Shown here piece by piece: positions 43,793 through 52,593 of a DNA stretch of 64,000 nt. This DNA comes from JAIEPM01 sp964546815 (lineage in GTDB: Bacteria; Cyanobacteriota; Vampirovibrionia; Obscuribacterales; Obscuribacteraceae). The first letter of the stretch is position 1. Each line of letters starts with the position of its first letter. The stretch is from NCBI GenBank assembly GCA_964546815.1, contig CAZJLR010000009.1, positions 1 to 64,000 on the forward strand, in the 5' to 3' direction. The notes beneath the pieces are model-generated. The model had not been told where the DNA came from. It saw nothing but the letters and a program-made list of their open reading frames with translations, and did not search any database. A program made the position numbers and the translations under genes.

Positions 43793-44308
43793 ATGAAGAA
43801 TCGTATTAACTCTGGTTTTACACTGGTAGAACTTCTTGTAGTTGTTGTGATTATCGGCATTCTTGCTGCCATCGCGCTTCCTAATTTCATTGGAGCTCAA
43901 CAAAAAGCGAAAGCAGCTGCCGTCAAAGGAAATATGCGGACTGTACAAATCGCATCTGAGGCCTATGCTACAGATTCAGGCGGGTCTTATGCCGTAGATG
44001 CCAGCGGTGCGGGTTGCGGTCCCTATTTTCCAGGTGGTGGTAGCTCCATCGGTGGTGCAAACGGAACATATCCGATTAATCCAGTAACCGGAGCGGCAGG
44101 CGTTCAACCTGCGGCACAAGGCTTGAATAAATCTACCGCTATTATTGCTGCGCGAGCGGCTGCACCAGCAAAGTGTGCGGCCGGTGCGGGCGGTTTAACT
44201 TATGATCAGGCAGATGGCGGTAATTCGTATGCTGTGACAGGCGGCGATGCCGTAGGCAACTGCATCCCGGGGATAGGCGGAAAAGAACTGGTTATTTCCA
44301 ATCAGTAA
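43793..44308 (+). CDS. Type IV pilin-like protein 4
   Basis: 171 aa from ATG 43793 with AGAGGAAA upstream, only 23 bp after pilin 3, so the two are surely co-transcribed. Leader MKNRINSG, then FTLVELLVVVVIIGILAAIALPNF. Differences are in the globular part: AVDASGAGCGPYFPGGGSSIGGANGTYPINPVTG and IPGIGGKELVISNQ. Last of the array. Confidence 0.92.
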   Translation: MKNRINSGFTLVELLVVVVIIGILAAIALPNFIGAQQKAKAAAVKGNMRTVQIASEAYATDSGGSYAVDASGAGCGPYFPGGGSSIGGANGTYPINPVTGAAGVQPAAQGLNKSTAIIAARAAAPAKCAAGAGGLTYDQADGGNSYAVTGGDAVGNCIPGIGGKELVISNQ

Positions 44309-44428
44309 TAAAATCTATCCTCTTTGAAATGAACAGGAAAATAAGCGCGGCTTGATTCATCCGGCGGGCAATCGACATGATTGTCAATACGCTATAGTTG
44401 TAGCCGGGAATCAGAGGGGTTTTGGGGC

Positions 44429-47400
44429 GTGAATGAGCAGAGTGGCTCCGCAAATCGGAGCGTTGGCTCCAACCTTAACTTCTTCATCATAGCTGTACTG
44501 TTTTTATTTTCTGGAATGAGCAGTTTGATTTACCAGGTTATCTGGACTCGACTGCTCGTTTTTGTTTTTGGTTCTACGACTTTTGCTACTTCTACAGTGC
44601 TGGCTGTTTTCATGGGTGGGCTTGCACTCGGTTCCTATTTTGCGGGTAAGCGCGCAGATAAATTGCGCAATCCATTTTTATGGTATGGAATTCTTGAAGG
44701 CATAATTGGATTTTGGGCGCTAATCGCACCTTTCCTTTTTGCCGCAGCTATTCCGCTATACAAAGCTTGTTTTGAACAACTGCATTTGCAGATTATTTTG
44801 TTTGGCTTGCTGCGTTTTGTCGTTGCCGCCTTTATTCTTCTTCCGCCCACTGCATGTATGGGCGCAACTTTGCCTTTGCTTTCTCGATTTGTGACCAGGT
44901 CGCTCGATACTGTTGCCGATCGCGTAGGTACTTTGTACGCGATTAATACTCTGGGTGCAGTCGTTGGTGCTGTGGCTGGTGGCTTTGTCTTGCTGCCTAG
45001 CTTTGGACTGAACTACACGACAATTATTGCTGCCGCTGTTAACTTCTTGTTGGCAGGCGGCGTTTACTTATTGTCCAAGGCCTGGAAAACCGACTCGGCA
45101 GAAATTGATACAAGCTCTGAGCCTGCAGCCGAATCAGCTGATCAAAAATTGCCTGTTATGGTTTTGGCGACAATGATCGGTTTTTCAATTTCGGGCGCAC
45201 TTGCAATGATTTACGAAGTCGCCTGGACTCGTTGTTTGCTGATGGTTATTGGCTCAACGACATATGCTTTTACTGTGATGCTGTCTGCATTCTTGATTGG
45301 TATTTTTGGCGGGAGCATCATCGGTTCTAAATTTGTAGACAAGCTAAAATCTCCCATTATCTGGTTTGCATTTTGCGAGATAACGCTCTGTCTTACCGGG
45401 CTTTTGTCCATGATTTTATTCAATTATTTGCCATACGTTAATCTGGCTGCAGTCTCAGTTGTAGGCAAAAACGAATGGCTCAATATGATTTTCCGCTTTT
45501 GCGGCGCTGGTGTAGTTTTGATTCCCGTGACTTTTGTTCTTGGTCTCATTTTTCCAATTGCAGTTAAAGTTTGCGCGCGCGACTTGCAGAGAATTGGTTC
45601 GTCAATTGGAAAGTTGTATTCGATGAATACTATCGGCGCCATTGTCGGTGCTTTTCTTGCCGGCTTTGTGGTCATTCCTTATTTGGGCACTGAAGAGTCT
45701 TTGATTGTTGCTTCTGTTGCTAACCTTCTACTAGGCGTTTTGTTTTTGCTGCTCTTTTCCGATTTGCGAAAACTCATCAAAGTTTTTAGTGCTGTTGCTT
45801 GTGTTGCGTTAATTTATTGGGCTTCGACAGGACCTCAAATCTGGGACTACAACACAATTACACTTGCGCAGGCAGAACGCCGTAACTATATGTACGATGC
45901 GCAGACTTTGCCGTCTTATCCAGAGTGGGTCAAAACTCTGGTAGCCAACAATAAGTTGCTATTTTACAAAGAGGGCATTTGTGCAAACGTAGCTATTTAT
46001 TTGACTTCTGGTGTCACTTCTTTGTTGACCAATGGTCACGTTGACGCGTCAGACACCACTGATATGGAAAATCAGGCCATGCTCGCGGCCTATCCACTTT
46101 TGCTTAAGCCTAATGCAAAAGATGTTTGCGTAGTTGGCTGGGGAAGCGGTGTCACCGCTGGTTATGCTTTGCGTTTTCCGATTGAGAAATTGACTTGTGC
46201 TGAAATTGAGCCTGTTGTAATTGATAGCTCTGTATTTTTCAAGAAAGTAAATTACTCGCCGCAAAACGACAAGAGATTGATAATCGAGCCTTCCGATGGA
46301 CGCAATTTTCTTCTGGGCACTTCCAAAAAATATGATGCAATTATTTCCGAGCCATCAAATCCATGGCAGGCGGGTGTTTGCAATCTGTTCACAAAAGAGT
46401 ACTTTCAAGTTTGCCGAGATAGCTTGAATCCAACCGGCATCTTCACTTTCTGGACGCAGACAAACGAAATTCCAACTAAAAACTTGAAACAAGTATTTGC
46501 TTCATTGGAAAGGGTTTTTCCAAAAAATGTGTTCATTTTTCAGACTGGAAGTGGCGACGTTACTGCTCTTGCCTCGAAAGAACCAATCAGGTTCAATCTG
46601 GCTGAATTGAAAAAAACTCTTGAAAGACCAGATGTGCAATCTACAGTCGCAAAATTCAATTTGAAGACTGCCGAAGACTTTCTTGCCAGAGTTGACGTTT
46701 GCCCGGCCGGACTTGAAGGTCTGGTGCAGGGTGCTTCACTCAATTCAGATGATACAAATCACCTGGAATACGAAGTTTCCAAATCATATGAAAATCGCAC
46801 TTATATCAAAGAAAACGTTGACTGGCTTTTGAAAAATACTGGTCCTGTTTGGGATTACATCGATTGGGGCGGCATGACCGCCGAGGAAAAAGCTGCTGAA
46901 CTTGGGAAAATTGCCAGAGCTAGCATGCGACGAAGCATTGATAGATCAATTATGTGGGCAAGCGAATCGATGCGCGTTCATCCCAATGCTCAAGCGCAAT
47001 CGTTGATTGCTGAAGCGTACATTTTAGAGCGCAACTTTGAAGCTGCAGAAAAGGCAATTGCTGAAGGTAAGAAGTTATTTCCAACTGATGCTAAATTTGT
47101 TGGACTTTCAGGAGTGATTGCCCTGCGTCATGCGGACTATCTGAAAGCTCGCCAGGATTTTGCAGATGCTTTAAAGCTTGATGCTTCAGAGTATTCGTTT
47201 AGATACTATCTGGCACTTACTTATTCTCCGTTAGACCTGGGAGAAATCAACGGCATTTATGTTCCACCGCCAGATTTGGACCCGGCTAAAGTTCTTGAGC
47301 TCTGTAAAGAGTCAGTGCAAGACAAAGTTTTTGTAGATTCGCGTCCTGGTGTGGTTCTGGTATACGCTGACGCACTCAGAACTCTGGGGCAAAATGAGCA

Positions 47401-47752
47401 AGCTCTGGCTACGCTTCATGATTTTGTTAAATCAAAACCAAATGGCTATTTGTCCTGGCGTATTTTGGGTGAGACTTATGCTGCGATGAAAGACAGCAAA
47501 CGTGCTCTATTTTGCATGAACAGGTCTTTTAATCTGGTGGCTCCAGATTTGCCAAACTTCCTCAAGAAAGCTAGAGATGCGATGGGCAAGGGGAATGAAA
47601 TTGAGGCAGTGCGTCAATTACAGCTTGCACTCGAAATGTCTCCAGCTCATCCCGATACGATTTATTTACTTGCTGATTATGCAAAACACAGCCCTAAGGC
47701 AGCAAAATTCTTTTCTACTGTAATGTTAGATCCATTCGCCGCGAAGAAATGA
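44429..47752 (+). CDS. Fused MFS-like / spermidine-synthase-like / TPR protein
   Basis: About 1107 aa from GTG 44429 (AGAGGGG upstream); the frame opens at 44381. The first ~460 residues are polytopic in two similar halves (SSLIYQVIWTRLLVFVFGSTTFA and AMIYEVAWTRCLLMVIGSTTYA). The next ~300 residues are a spermidine-synthase-type methyltransferase fold: VCVVGWGSGVTAGYALRFP, CAEIEPVVI, IIEPSDGRNFLLGTSKKYDAIISEPSNPWQAG. The rest is TPR-like (NAQAQSLIAEAYILERNFEAAEKAI). Such fused transporter-synthase proteins are common but of uncertain substrate. It probably starts the 44.4-51.1 kb unit. Confidence 0.85.
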   Translation: MNEQSGSANRSVGSNLNFFIIAVLFLFSGMSSLIYQVIWTRLLVFVFGSTTFATSTVLAVFMGGLALGSYFAGKRADKLRNPFLWYGILEGIIGFWALIAPFLFAAAIPLYKACFEQLHLQIILFGLLRFVVAAFILLPPTACMGATLPLLSRFVTRSLDTVADRVGTLYAINTLGAVVGAVAGGFVLLPSFGLNYTTIIAAAVNFLLAGGVYLLSKAWKTDSAEIDTSSEPAAESADQKLPVMVLATMIGFSISGALAMIYEVAWTRCLLMVIGSTTYAFTVMLSAFLIGIFGGSIIGSKFVDKLKSPIIWFAFCEITLCLTGLLSMILFNYLPYVNLAAVSVVGKNEWLNMIFRFCGAGVVLIPVTFVLGLIFPIAVKVCARDLQRIGSSIGKLYSMNTIGAIVGAFLAGFVVIPYLGTEESLIVASVANLLLGVLFLLLFSDLRKLIKVFSAVACVALIYWASTGPQIWDYNTITLAQAERRNYMYDAQTLPSYPEWVKTLVANNKLLFYKEGICANVAIYLTSGVTSLLTNGHVDASDTTDMENQAMLAAYPLLLKPNAKDVCVVGWGSGVTAGYALRFPIEKLTCAEIEPVVIDSSVFFKKVNYSPQNDKRLIIEPSDGRNFLLGTSKKYDAIISEPSNPWQAGVCNLFTKEYFQVCRDSLNPTGIFTFWTQTNEIPTKNLKQVFASLERVFPKNVFIFQTGSGDVTALASKEPIRFNLAELKKTLERPDVQSTVAKFNLKTAEDFLARVDVCPAGLEGLVQGASLNSDDTNHLEYEVSKSYENRTYIKENVDWLLKNTGPVWDYIDWGGMTAEEKAAELGKIARASMRRSIDRSIMWASESMRVHPNAQAQSLIAEAYILERNFEAAEKAIAEGKKLFPTDAKFVGLSGVIALRHADYLKARQDFADALKLDASEYSFRYYLALTYSPLDLGEINGIYVPPPDLDPAKVLELCKESVQDKVFVDSRPGVVLVYADALRTLGQNEQALATLHDFVKSKPNGYLSWRILGETYAAMKDSKRALFCMNRSFNLVAPDLPNFLKKARDAMGKGNEIEAVRQLQLALEMSPAHPDTIYLLADYAKHSPKAAKFFSTVMLDPFAAKK

Positions 47753-47834
47753 CGACTTTCTTTCATTGCTAATCCTGCGATATGATCGACATTGAGTCCC
47801 CGCCTAAATTTGCTGCTTGCCGGAGGTTCATCAG

Positions 47835-48776
47835 TTGATTCAAAGTAAGTCGAGCAATACAACCTTTGCCCCGTTTGTTGTTTTATTCGTGGCAGCTATT
47901 GCTGTGCATTTGTCTCATCTTGAAGTTATGCGATTGCAGCCGCATTATGTTTCTGATTTTCACAATAAACGTCTTATATCCAAACCTGAGGTAGCAAAAG
48001 CCTTTTCGCTTGGTTTTGACAGAGTGCTCGCTGACGTTTTCTGGCTTCAGTTTGTGCAATATTATGGAGACACCAATGCGGCCAGATTTGAGAAATTTCG
48101 CTATGCTCCCGACTACATTCGACTTGTAGTTAAGATGGACCCGCATTTTTTGAGACCTTATTATTTTGCATCTTTTGTGCTCGCCGGAGATATGAACAGG
48201 CAATCAGATGCTGAGCAAATTCTGAAAAGCGGCATTGAGAACAATCCAGAAGACTGGAGCTTGCCTTACATTGCTGGTTTTAACCAATATCTATTTGCAG
48301 AAAACCAAATAAAAGCAGCCAAATATTACCGAATAGCAGCTAAAAGACCGGGTGCGCCTGATTGGCTAAATGGACTTGCCAAAATAATGGAATCTCCTAT
48401 GACCAGGCGTCTGACCGGCGTAATTAAAAGCTGGGAAAAAATATATAAGTCAAGCGATCACGACGCCAGAGAGCACGCTCGGCAGCAGCTTCAAGATTTG
48501 TGGTCTGGTGTTTATTACTATGCACCAACTGAAAGAATAAAAAATCATGCGCTAGATAAGCTGAATGAATTCAGTGTGGCATTGTTGAGGGAAGATCAAC
48601 TGCCCGCCCCAGGTCAGCCAAGCTCAGTCTTGCCGAAGGGAGCAGACCCGGCGCAGTACAGAGCAAATGCATTTTCAGCGGCGCAAAAAGAAGATAATGC
48701 AAAAAGCTTTGACGACCTTGGAAGTGACGAAAAGTCTCAGTCAGCTGAAGGAAAAAATGGTAGCAGTTCTAACTAG
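47835..48776 (+). CDS. TPR-like membrane-anchored protein of unknown function
   Basis: 313 aa from TTG 47835, chosen for GGAGG at 8 nt. One N-terminal membrane helix (FAPFVVLFVAAIAVHLS). Then a conserved-looking stretch SLGFDRVLADVFWLQFVQYYGD and helical TPR-type repeats (PHFLRPYYFASFVLAGDMNRQSDAEQIL, PYIAGFNQYLFAENQIKAAKYYRIAAK). The C-terminal 60 residues are disordered and charged. The next gene, partner copy 3, starts 9 bp after its stop, so it is part of cassette 3. Confidence 0.7.
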   Translation: MIQSKSSNTTFAPFVVLFVAAIAVHLSHLEVMRLQPHYVSDFHNKRLISKPEVAKAFSLGFDRVLADVFWLQFVQYYGDTNAARFEKFRYAPDYIRLVVKMDPHFLRPYYFASFVLAGDMNRQSDAEQILKSGIENNPEDWSLPYIAGFNQYLFAENQIKAAKYYRIAAKRPGAPDWLNGLAKIMESPMTRRLTGVIKSWEKIYKSSDHDAREHARQQLQDLWSGVYYYAPTERIKNHALDKLNEFSVALLREDQLPAPGQPSSVLPKGADPAQYRANAFSAAQKEDNAKSFDDLGSDEKSQSAEGKNGSSSN

Positions 48777-48785
48777 GATAATGGC

Positions 48786-49328
48786 GTGAATGCCGAGCGA
48801 CAAAATGCCTCTCAGTGGCAGTATAGGCTGATTTCAGTCTTTATTGTTTTCCATATTGTCACCTGCTTATCTTATGCAATTAGTCCCAGTTTGGTATTGA
48901 AGTACAATCCAATTTCAGCTTCATACGTGCACTTGTTTGGTTTGTACCAGCACTGGTCGATGTTTGAGAAAGCGCCTACAGGAAATTATTACCTTGTATT
49001 TTTCGTAACTTTCAAAAGCGGCAAGAAAGAACTTATCGAGTTTGCCCACATGAACGATCTTGACCGGCTGAAGCAGCTGCAAATGCATCGCTTCAGAAAG
49101 TTTCAGCAGAGCTCTGTTTTTAACCCTGCCAATTCATTGCTCTGGAAAGATTTGTGTTTGTGGGTGCTGAATAATTATTCAGAGAGCCAACAAAAGGAAA
49201 TCGAGAAAATAGAACTTGCACAGAATTACGTTCCGCTTCGAGACGAGTATTCGGCTTCTTCAAATGGTGAGAAAACTACCCGTCTGGTTTATACGTTCTA
49301 TCCGGCAGAGGGGAGCGTAAAGCCGTGA
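48786..49328 (+). CDS. HTTM-partner membrane protein, copy 3
   Basis: 180 aa from GTG 48786 (AGGAT upstream). N-terminal helix (QYRLISVFIVFHIVTCLSYAI), then HLFGLYQHWSMFEKAP, beta-like YYLVFFVTFKSGKKELIEF, basic helix LQMHRFRKFQQSS and LLWKDLCLWVLNNY. The order of these blocks is the same as in copies 1 and 2. The stop overlaps the GTG of the HTTM gene (GTGA, 49325-49328). Confidence 0.8.
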   Translation: MNAERQNASQWQYRLISVFIVFHIVTCLSYAISPSLVLKYNPISASYVHLFGLYQHWSMFEKAPTGNYYLVFFVTFKSGKKELIEFAHMNDLDRLKQLQMHRFRKFQQSSVFNPANSLLWKDLCLWVLNNYSESQQKEIEKIELAQNYVPLRDEYSASSNGEKTTRLVYTFYPAEGSVKP

Positions 49329-50242
49329 ATGCCATAAGTAAATGCTGGAACAATTTTTTCTTCAGTCCATGCTCGCCGCTGCCGATGTCGTTGTGCCGCA
49401 TATTGCTTGCATTAGTTTTCTTGTTTGCGCTTGTACTTATGGGCGCTGATCTCAGTACCTGGTATGGCGATAGCGCTGCGGTCAGCTCTGAGTCTGCGCG
49501 GATACGTTTGCCTCATTATCTGTGTTTTAGTTGGATGTGTTTACCAGGAATTACAGACAATATTGTTTTTCTTTTTTACTGTCTGGCATTGATTTCTGCT
49601 TGTTCTTTGTTGCTTGGTTGGCACTCGCGCATAAGTGCGATTTTTTCTTTTGTCATTTTTCAAGGATTTATGAGGCGCAATCCTTTCATTTTGAGTGGCA
49701 GCGACGAATTGCTTTCGCAAATGCTTTTCTATGTAATTCTTTCAGATGCAGGAAAGCTCTTGTCTTTAGACTCTTTGATGCTCAAGAAAAGAGGCATAAG
49801 TATTCCGTTGATGACTGCACCCTGGGCTCAGCGTTTGTTGCAGATGGAACTTTGTTTGATTTATCTGCAGACCTTTTATTTGAAGATGCTTCAAGCTGAT
49901 TGGCAGCAAGGTACAGCATTGCAAAAGGTGCTTCAAACAAGGGAGTTGTTGAATTATCCTATTCCAGATTTTATCTCTCATGCTCAAATGCTTTGCCAGT
50001 TTTTGACCTGGTCAACACTTGCTATTGAACTTGTTTTGCCAATTTTTCTGTGGATTAGACCATGGCGAAATTATGTCGTAATTTTTGCTGTATGCTTTCA
50101 TTTGGCAATGGAATATTGTTTGAACATTCCAATGTTTCAGCCTTTGATGATTGCATGTTTGATTACTTTTCTTGAGCCATTTTCCATAAAAAGGGTTTTT
50201 GTAAGGTGTCGACGCTTGTTTAAGAAGCTGAAATCAAAGTAG
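49325..50242 (+). CDS. HTTM-domain membrane protein, copy 3
   Basis: 305 aa. It begins WNNFFFSPCSPLPMSLCRIL, as in copy 2. Other shared motifs: MRRNPFILSGSDELL, LSLDSL, LKMLQADWQQGTALQKVL (Lys before W..GTA), CQFLTWSTLAIELVLPIFLWIRPWRNYV and MEYCLNIPMFQ. It ends in a basic tail (RCRRLFKKLKSK). There is no repeat tail and no fused soluble domain. It is translationally coupled to the partner. Confidence 0.85.
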   Translation: MNAISKCWNNFFFSPCSPLPMSLCRILLALVFLFALVLMGADLSTWYGDSAAVSSESARIRLPHYLCFSWMCLPGITDNIVFLFYCLALISACSLLLGWHSRISAIFSFVIFQGFMRRNPFILSGSDELLSQMLFYVILSDAGKLLSLDSLMLKKRGISIPLMTAPWAQRLLQMELCLIYLQTFYLKMLQADWQQGTALQKVLQTRELLNYPIPDFISHAQMLCQFLTWSTLAIELVLPIFLWIRPWRNYVVIFAVCFHLAMEYCLNIPMFQPLMIACLITFLEPFSIKRVFVRCRRLFKKLKSK

Positions 50243-50287
50243 CATTATGCTTAGGAAAAAAATGCAGTGTACTAAGAGGGGCCCTTT

Positions 50288-51148
50288 GTGAAATTCGGCG
50301 ATTTCCAGATTCACATTATTCGCGAATCAAATTTTAAGCTCGATGGTGGGGCCATGTTCGGTGTGGTGCCGAAGACATTGTGGAACAAGTTGTCTCCGGC
50401 AGATGAATTAAATCGCGTGCCACTTGCGTGCAATTTATTGCTCATTCAAACCCCTTCTGGAAACGTGCTTGTGGAAACCGGCATGGGTCCTCGATGGTCG
50501 GCGCGTGAAAGAGATAGGTATGAGCTTAAAACATTGCTTGACCACGAGCGTTTACTTGATTCAATTGGAATGAGCAACGACGATGTAGATGCAGTGATAA
50601 TTTCACACTTACATTTTGATCACGCTGGTGGTGCAGTTATAGAACGTGATGGAAAGCTTATTCCTGCATTCCCAAAGGCTAAGTATTATGCGCAAAAAGG
50701 TGAGTGGGATTTTGCTCATAAGGCCAATTCTCGCGCCAGAGCAAGTTATCGTGCCGATGACATTGAGCCTTTGTTAGAGCACGGCGTCTTGGTCTTGCTT
50801 GATGGCGACGCTGAAGTGCTGCCAGGAGTGAAGGTTCACATTACCGGTGGTCATACCAGCCATCATCAAGTTATTACATTTGAATCACAAGGAAATAAGG
50901 GCGTTTATTTCGCAGACATTATCCCCACAAAGGGTCATCTGTCTCCGCCCTGGGTGATGGGTTATGATCATTTCCCACTTACAAGCTGCGATATAAAGTC
51001 CGAATGGCTTGCCAGAGCTGCGCGCGAAAACTGGCTTGTGGTTTTTGACCACGAGATTGATGTCCCCTGGGGGCACGTTTCGCAAAGCGCCGAGGGAAAA
51101 TTCGAATGGCAAGCCCTGGACGAAAAGTCTTTGATTGCAGCATTGTAG
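50288..51148 (+). CDS. Metallo-beta-lactamase fold hydrolase
   Basis: 286 aa from GTG 50288 (GAGGGG upstream). MBL metal motif SHLHFDHAGGA (HxHxDH), with later HITGGHTSHHQV and Asp in VYFADIIPTKGH. The N-terminal and overall layout resembles the quorum-lactonase/AHL-lactonase branch of the superfamily, but substrate cannot be inferred. Same strand and 45 bp after HTTM copy 3. Confidence 0.82.
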   Translation: MKFGDFQIHIIRESNFKLDGGAMFGVVPKTLWNKLSPADELNRVPLACNLLLIQTPSGNVLVETGMGPRWSARERDRYELKTLLDHERLLDSIGMSNDDVDAVIISHLHFDHAGGAVIERDGKLIPAFPKAKYYAQKGEWDFAHKANSRARASYRADDIEPLLEHGVLVLLDGDAEVLPGVKVHITGGHTSHHQVITFESQGNKGVYFADIIPTKGHLSPPWVMGYDHFPLTSCDIKSEWLARAARENWLVVFDHEIDVPWGHVSQSAEGKFEWQALDEKSLIAAL

Positions 51149-51170
51149 AGGCGACGCCATGCGTCGCCCT
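51145..51170. repeat. REP-like hairpin element
   Basis: GTAGAGGCGACGCCATGCGT followed by CGCCCT: same core as the pair at 2399-2499 with one base change in the left arm. It has an 8-bp stem (GGCGACGC/GCGTCGCC) with a CAT loop. It overlaps the stop codon of the MBL gene. Confidence 0.75.
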
Positions 51171-51194
51171 CAAGGACAAGTGTCGGTTTGCATA

Positions 51195-52250
51195 TCAGCT
51201 TTGTTCGGCGTAGGCGTTGTGAAGTTGGCCGCAGGCTGCGTTGATGTCGGTGCCGCGTTCTAGTCTGATCGTTACTGTTTTTCCAGTAGACTCGGCGATG
51301 CGTTTGAACTTTTGTTGTACTTCAATGCTGGGCCTTTCGTATACTTCGATGCCGTCTTCCGATTGAGTCGGATTGTATGGAATCAAATTGATATTGCAAT
51401 GCAAATTTCTTACAAGATCTGCAAGTTGTCTGGCTTGCTCTGGTGAGTCTGTAAATCCGGCAAGCATCACATATTCGATTGTGATTCTGCGTCCTGTTTT
51501 TTCATAATAGTTTTCAATTGATTGCATCAATTCCGGTATAGGAAACTTTCGATTGATGGGCACAATAGAATCGCGAGTTTCGCGGTCGGGTGCGTGCAAT
51601 GAAAGAGCCAGCGTGATTTGCAAGTCTTCGTCTGCCAATCGGTTGATACCGGGGATGATACCGGAGGTTGAAACCGTGATATGGCGCTGACCTATGCCGA
51701 CAGAATCCATCATGGTGTAAATTGAAGCAATTACGTTTTCAGTATTCAGAAGCGGCTCGCCCTGTCCCATGTAGACTATGTTGGATATTCGCTTTCCAGA
51801 TTCGCGTTGAATCGACATTACCTGGTCGATAATTTCTTGCGGCGTTAGGTTTCGTTTGAAACCAAGATATCCGGTTGCACAAAAAGTGCAGCCGACCGCA
51901 CAACCGACCTGACTTGAAACGCAAGCTGAAAGGCTTGGCCTGTCTGCAAATGACATGAGAACCGACTCAACCATTTGACCATCGGGCAAGGCAAATAGAT
52001 ATTTGCGAGTACCGTCGCGGCTGACTTCAAGGTGCGCAAGTTTGAGCAAAGGAATTGTGAATTTCTCTTTCAGTTTTTCTCTGAGTTCGGCTGAAAGATC
52101 TGTCATTTCGTCAAAAGATTCGGCGTATTTGCTGTAAATCCAGCTGTGTATTTGCTTTGCGCGGAAAGCAGGCAAAGCGAGCTCCTTAACAAATTCACTA
52201 ATTTCGGCAAGTGTTTTGCCTGAAAGTGCCACTTTTTCGGTGCTGCTCAT
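51195..52250 (-). CDS. rlmN: Dual-specificity 23S rRNA/tRNA adenine-C2 methyltransferase RlmN
   Basis: 351 aa from ATG 52250 (GAGGAAGG upstream); the frame opens at 52289. Radical SAM enzyme that methylates A2503 of 23S rRNA (and A37 of some tRNAs). The cluster motif is CAVGCTFCATGYLGFKRNLT (CxxxCxxC). Also present are YMGQGEPLLN, SLHAPDRETRDSIVPINRKFP and, near the C terminus, TVRLERGTDINAACGQL, whose Cys is the methyl-carrier partner. Confidence 0.95.
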   Translation of the reverse strand: MSSTEKVALSGKTLAEISEFVKELALPAFRAKQIHSWIYSKYAESFDEMTDLSAELREKLKEKFTIPLLKLAHLEVSRDGTRKYLFALPDGQMVESVLMSFADRPSLSACVSSQVGCAVGCTFCATGYLGFKRNLTPQEIIDQVMSIQRESGKRISNIVYMGQGEPLLNTENVIASIYTMMDSVGIGQRHITVSTSGIIPGINRLADEDLQITLALSLHAPDRETRDSIVPINRKFPIPELMQSIENYYEKTGRRITIEYVMLAGFTDSPEQARQLADLVRNLHCNINLIPYNPTQSEDGIEVYERPSIEVQQKFKRIAESTGKTVTIRLERGTDINAACGQLHNAYAEQS

Positions 52251-52593
52251 TTCCTTCCTCTTTTGCCCCTTGCCAAGTTGCCCTGGCATTTACGTTCATA
52301 AAACTTCGTATCAGCCGCAGCTGCTCTTGCTCGACTTCAGATTGGAAGTCACTCTTCCTTTGCGTGCCTTCGGCAATCTAGACCCGCATTGCGCCCCTTC
52401 ATCTTATCTTGCTTTTTGCTTTCTTGATGTTCCGCTAAGCAAAGATTGTCGGACAGGCAGTAAGCTTCTCAAACTGAGCGGAACTCTGAAGAGAAGCTGA
52501 TGAGTCCGGGATGTCAGTATACAGCATGATAGAATTTAGGGCTGTGGTTGTACTTATTGCTATTTCAGCTACTTAACAGGAAGGTGTCAGCAG
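52251..52593. promoter_or_regulatory. Divergent region rlmN-secA
   Basis: 343 bp. TAGAAT at 52530-52535 is a possible -10 for secA, 58 bp before its ATG; no good -35 is visible. I see no hairpin or small gene. Confidence 0.25.
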
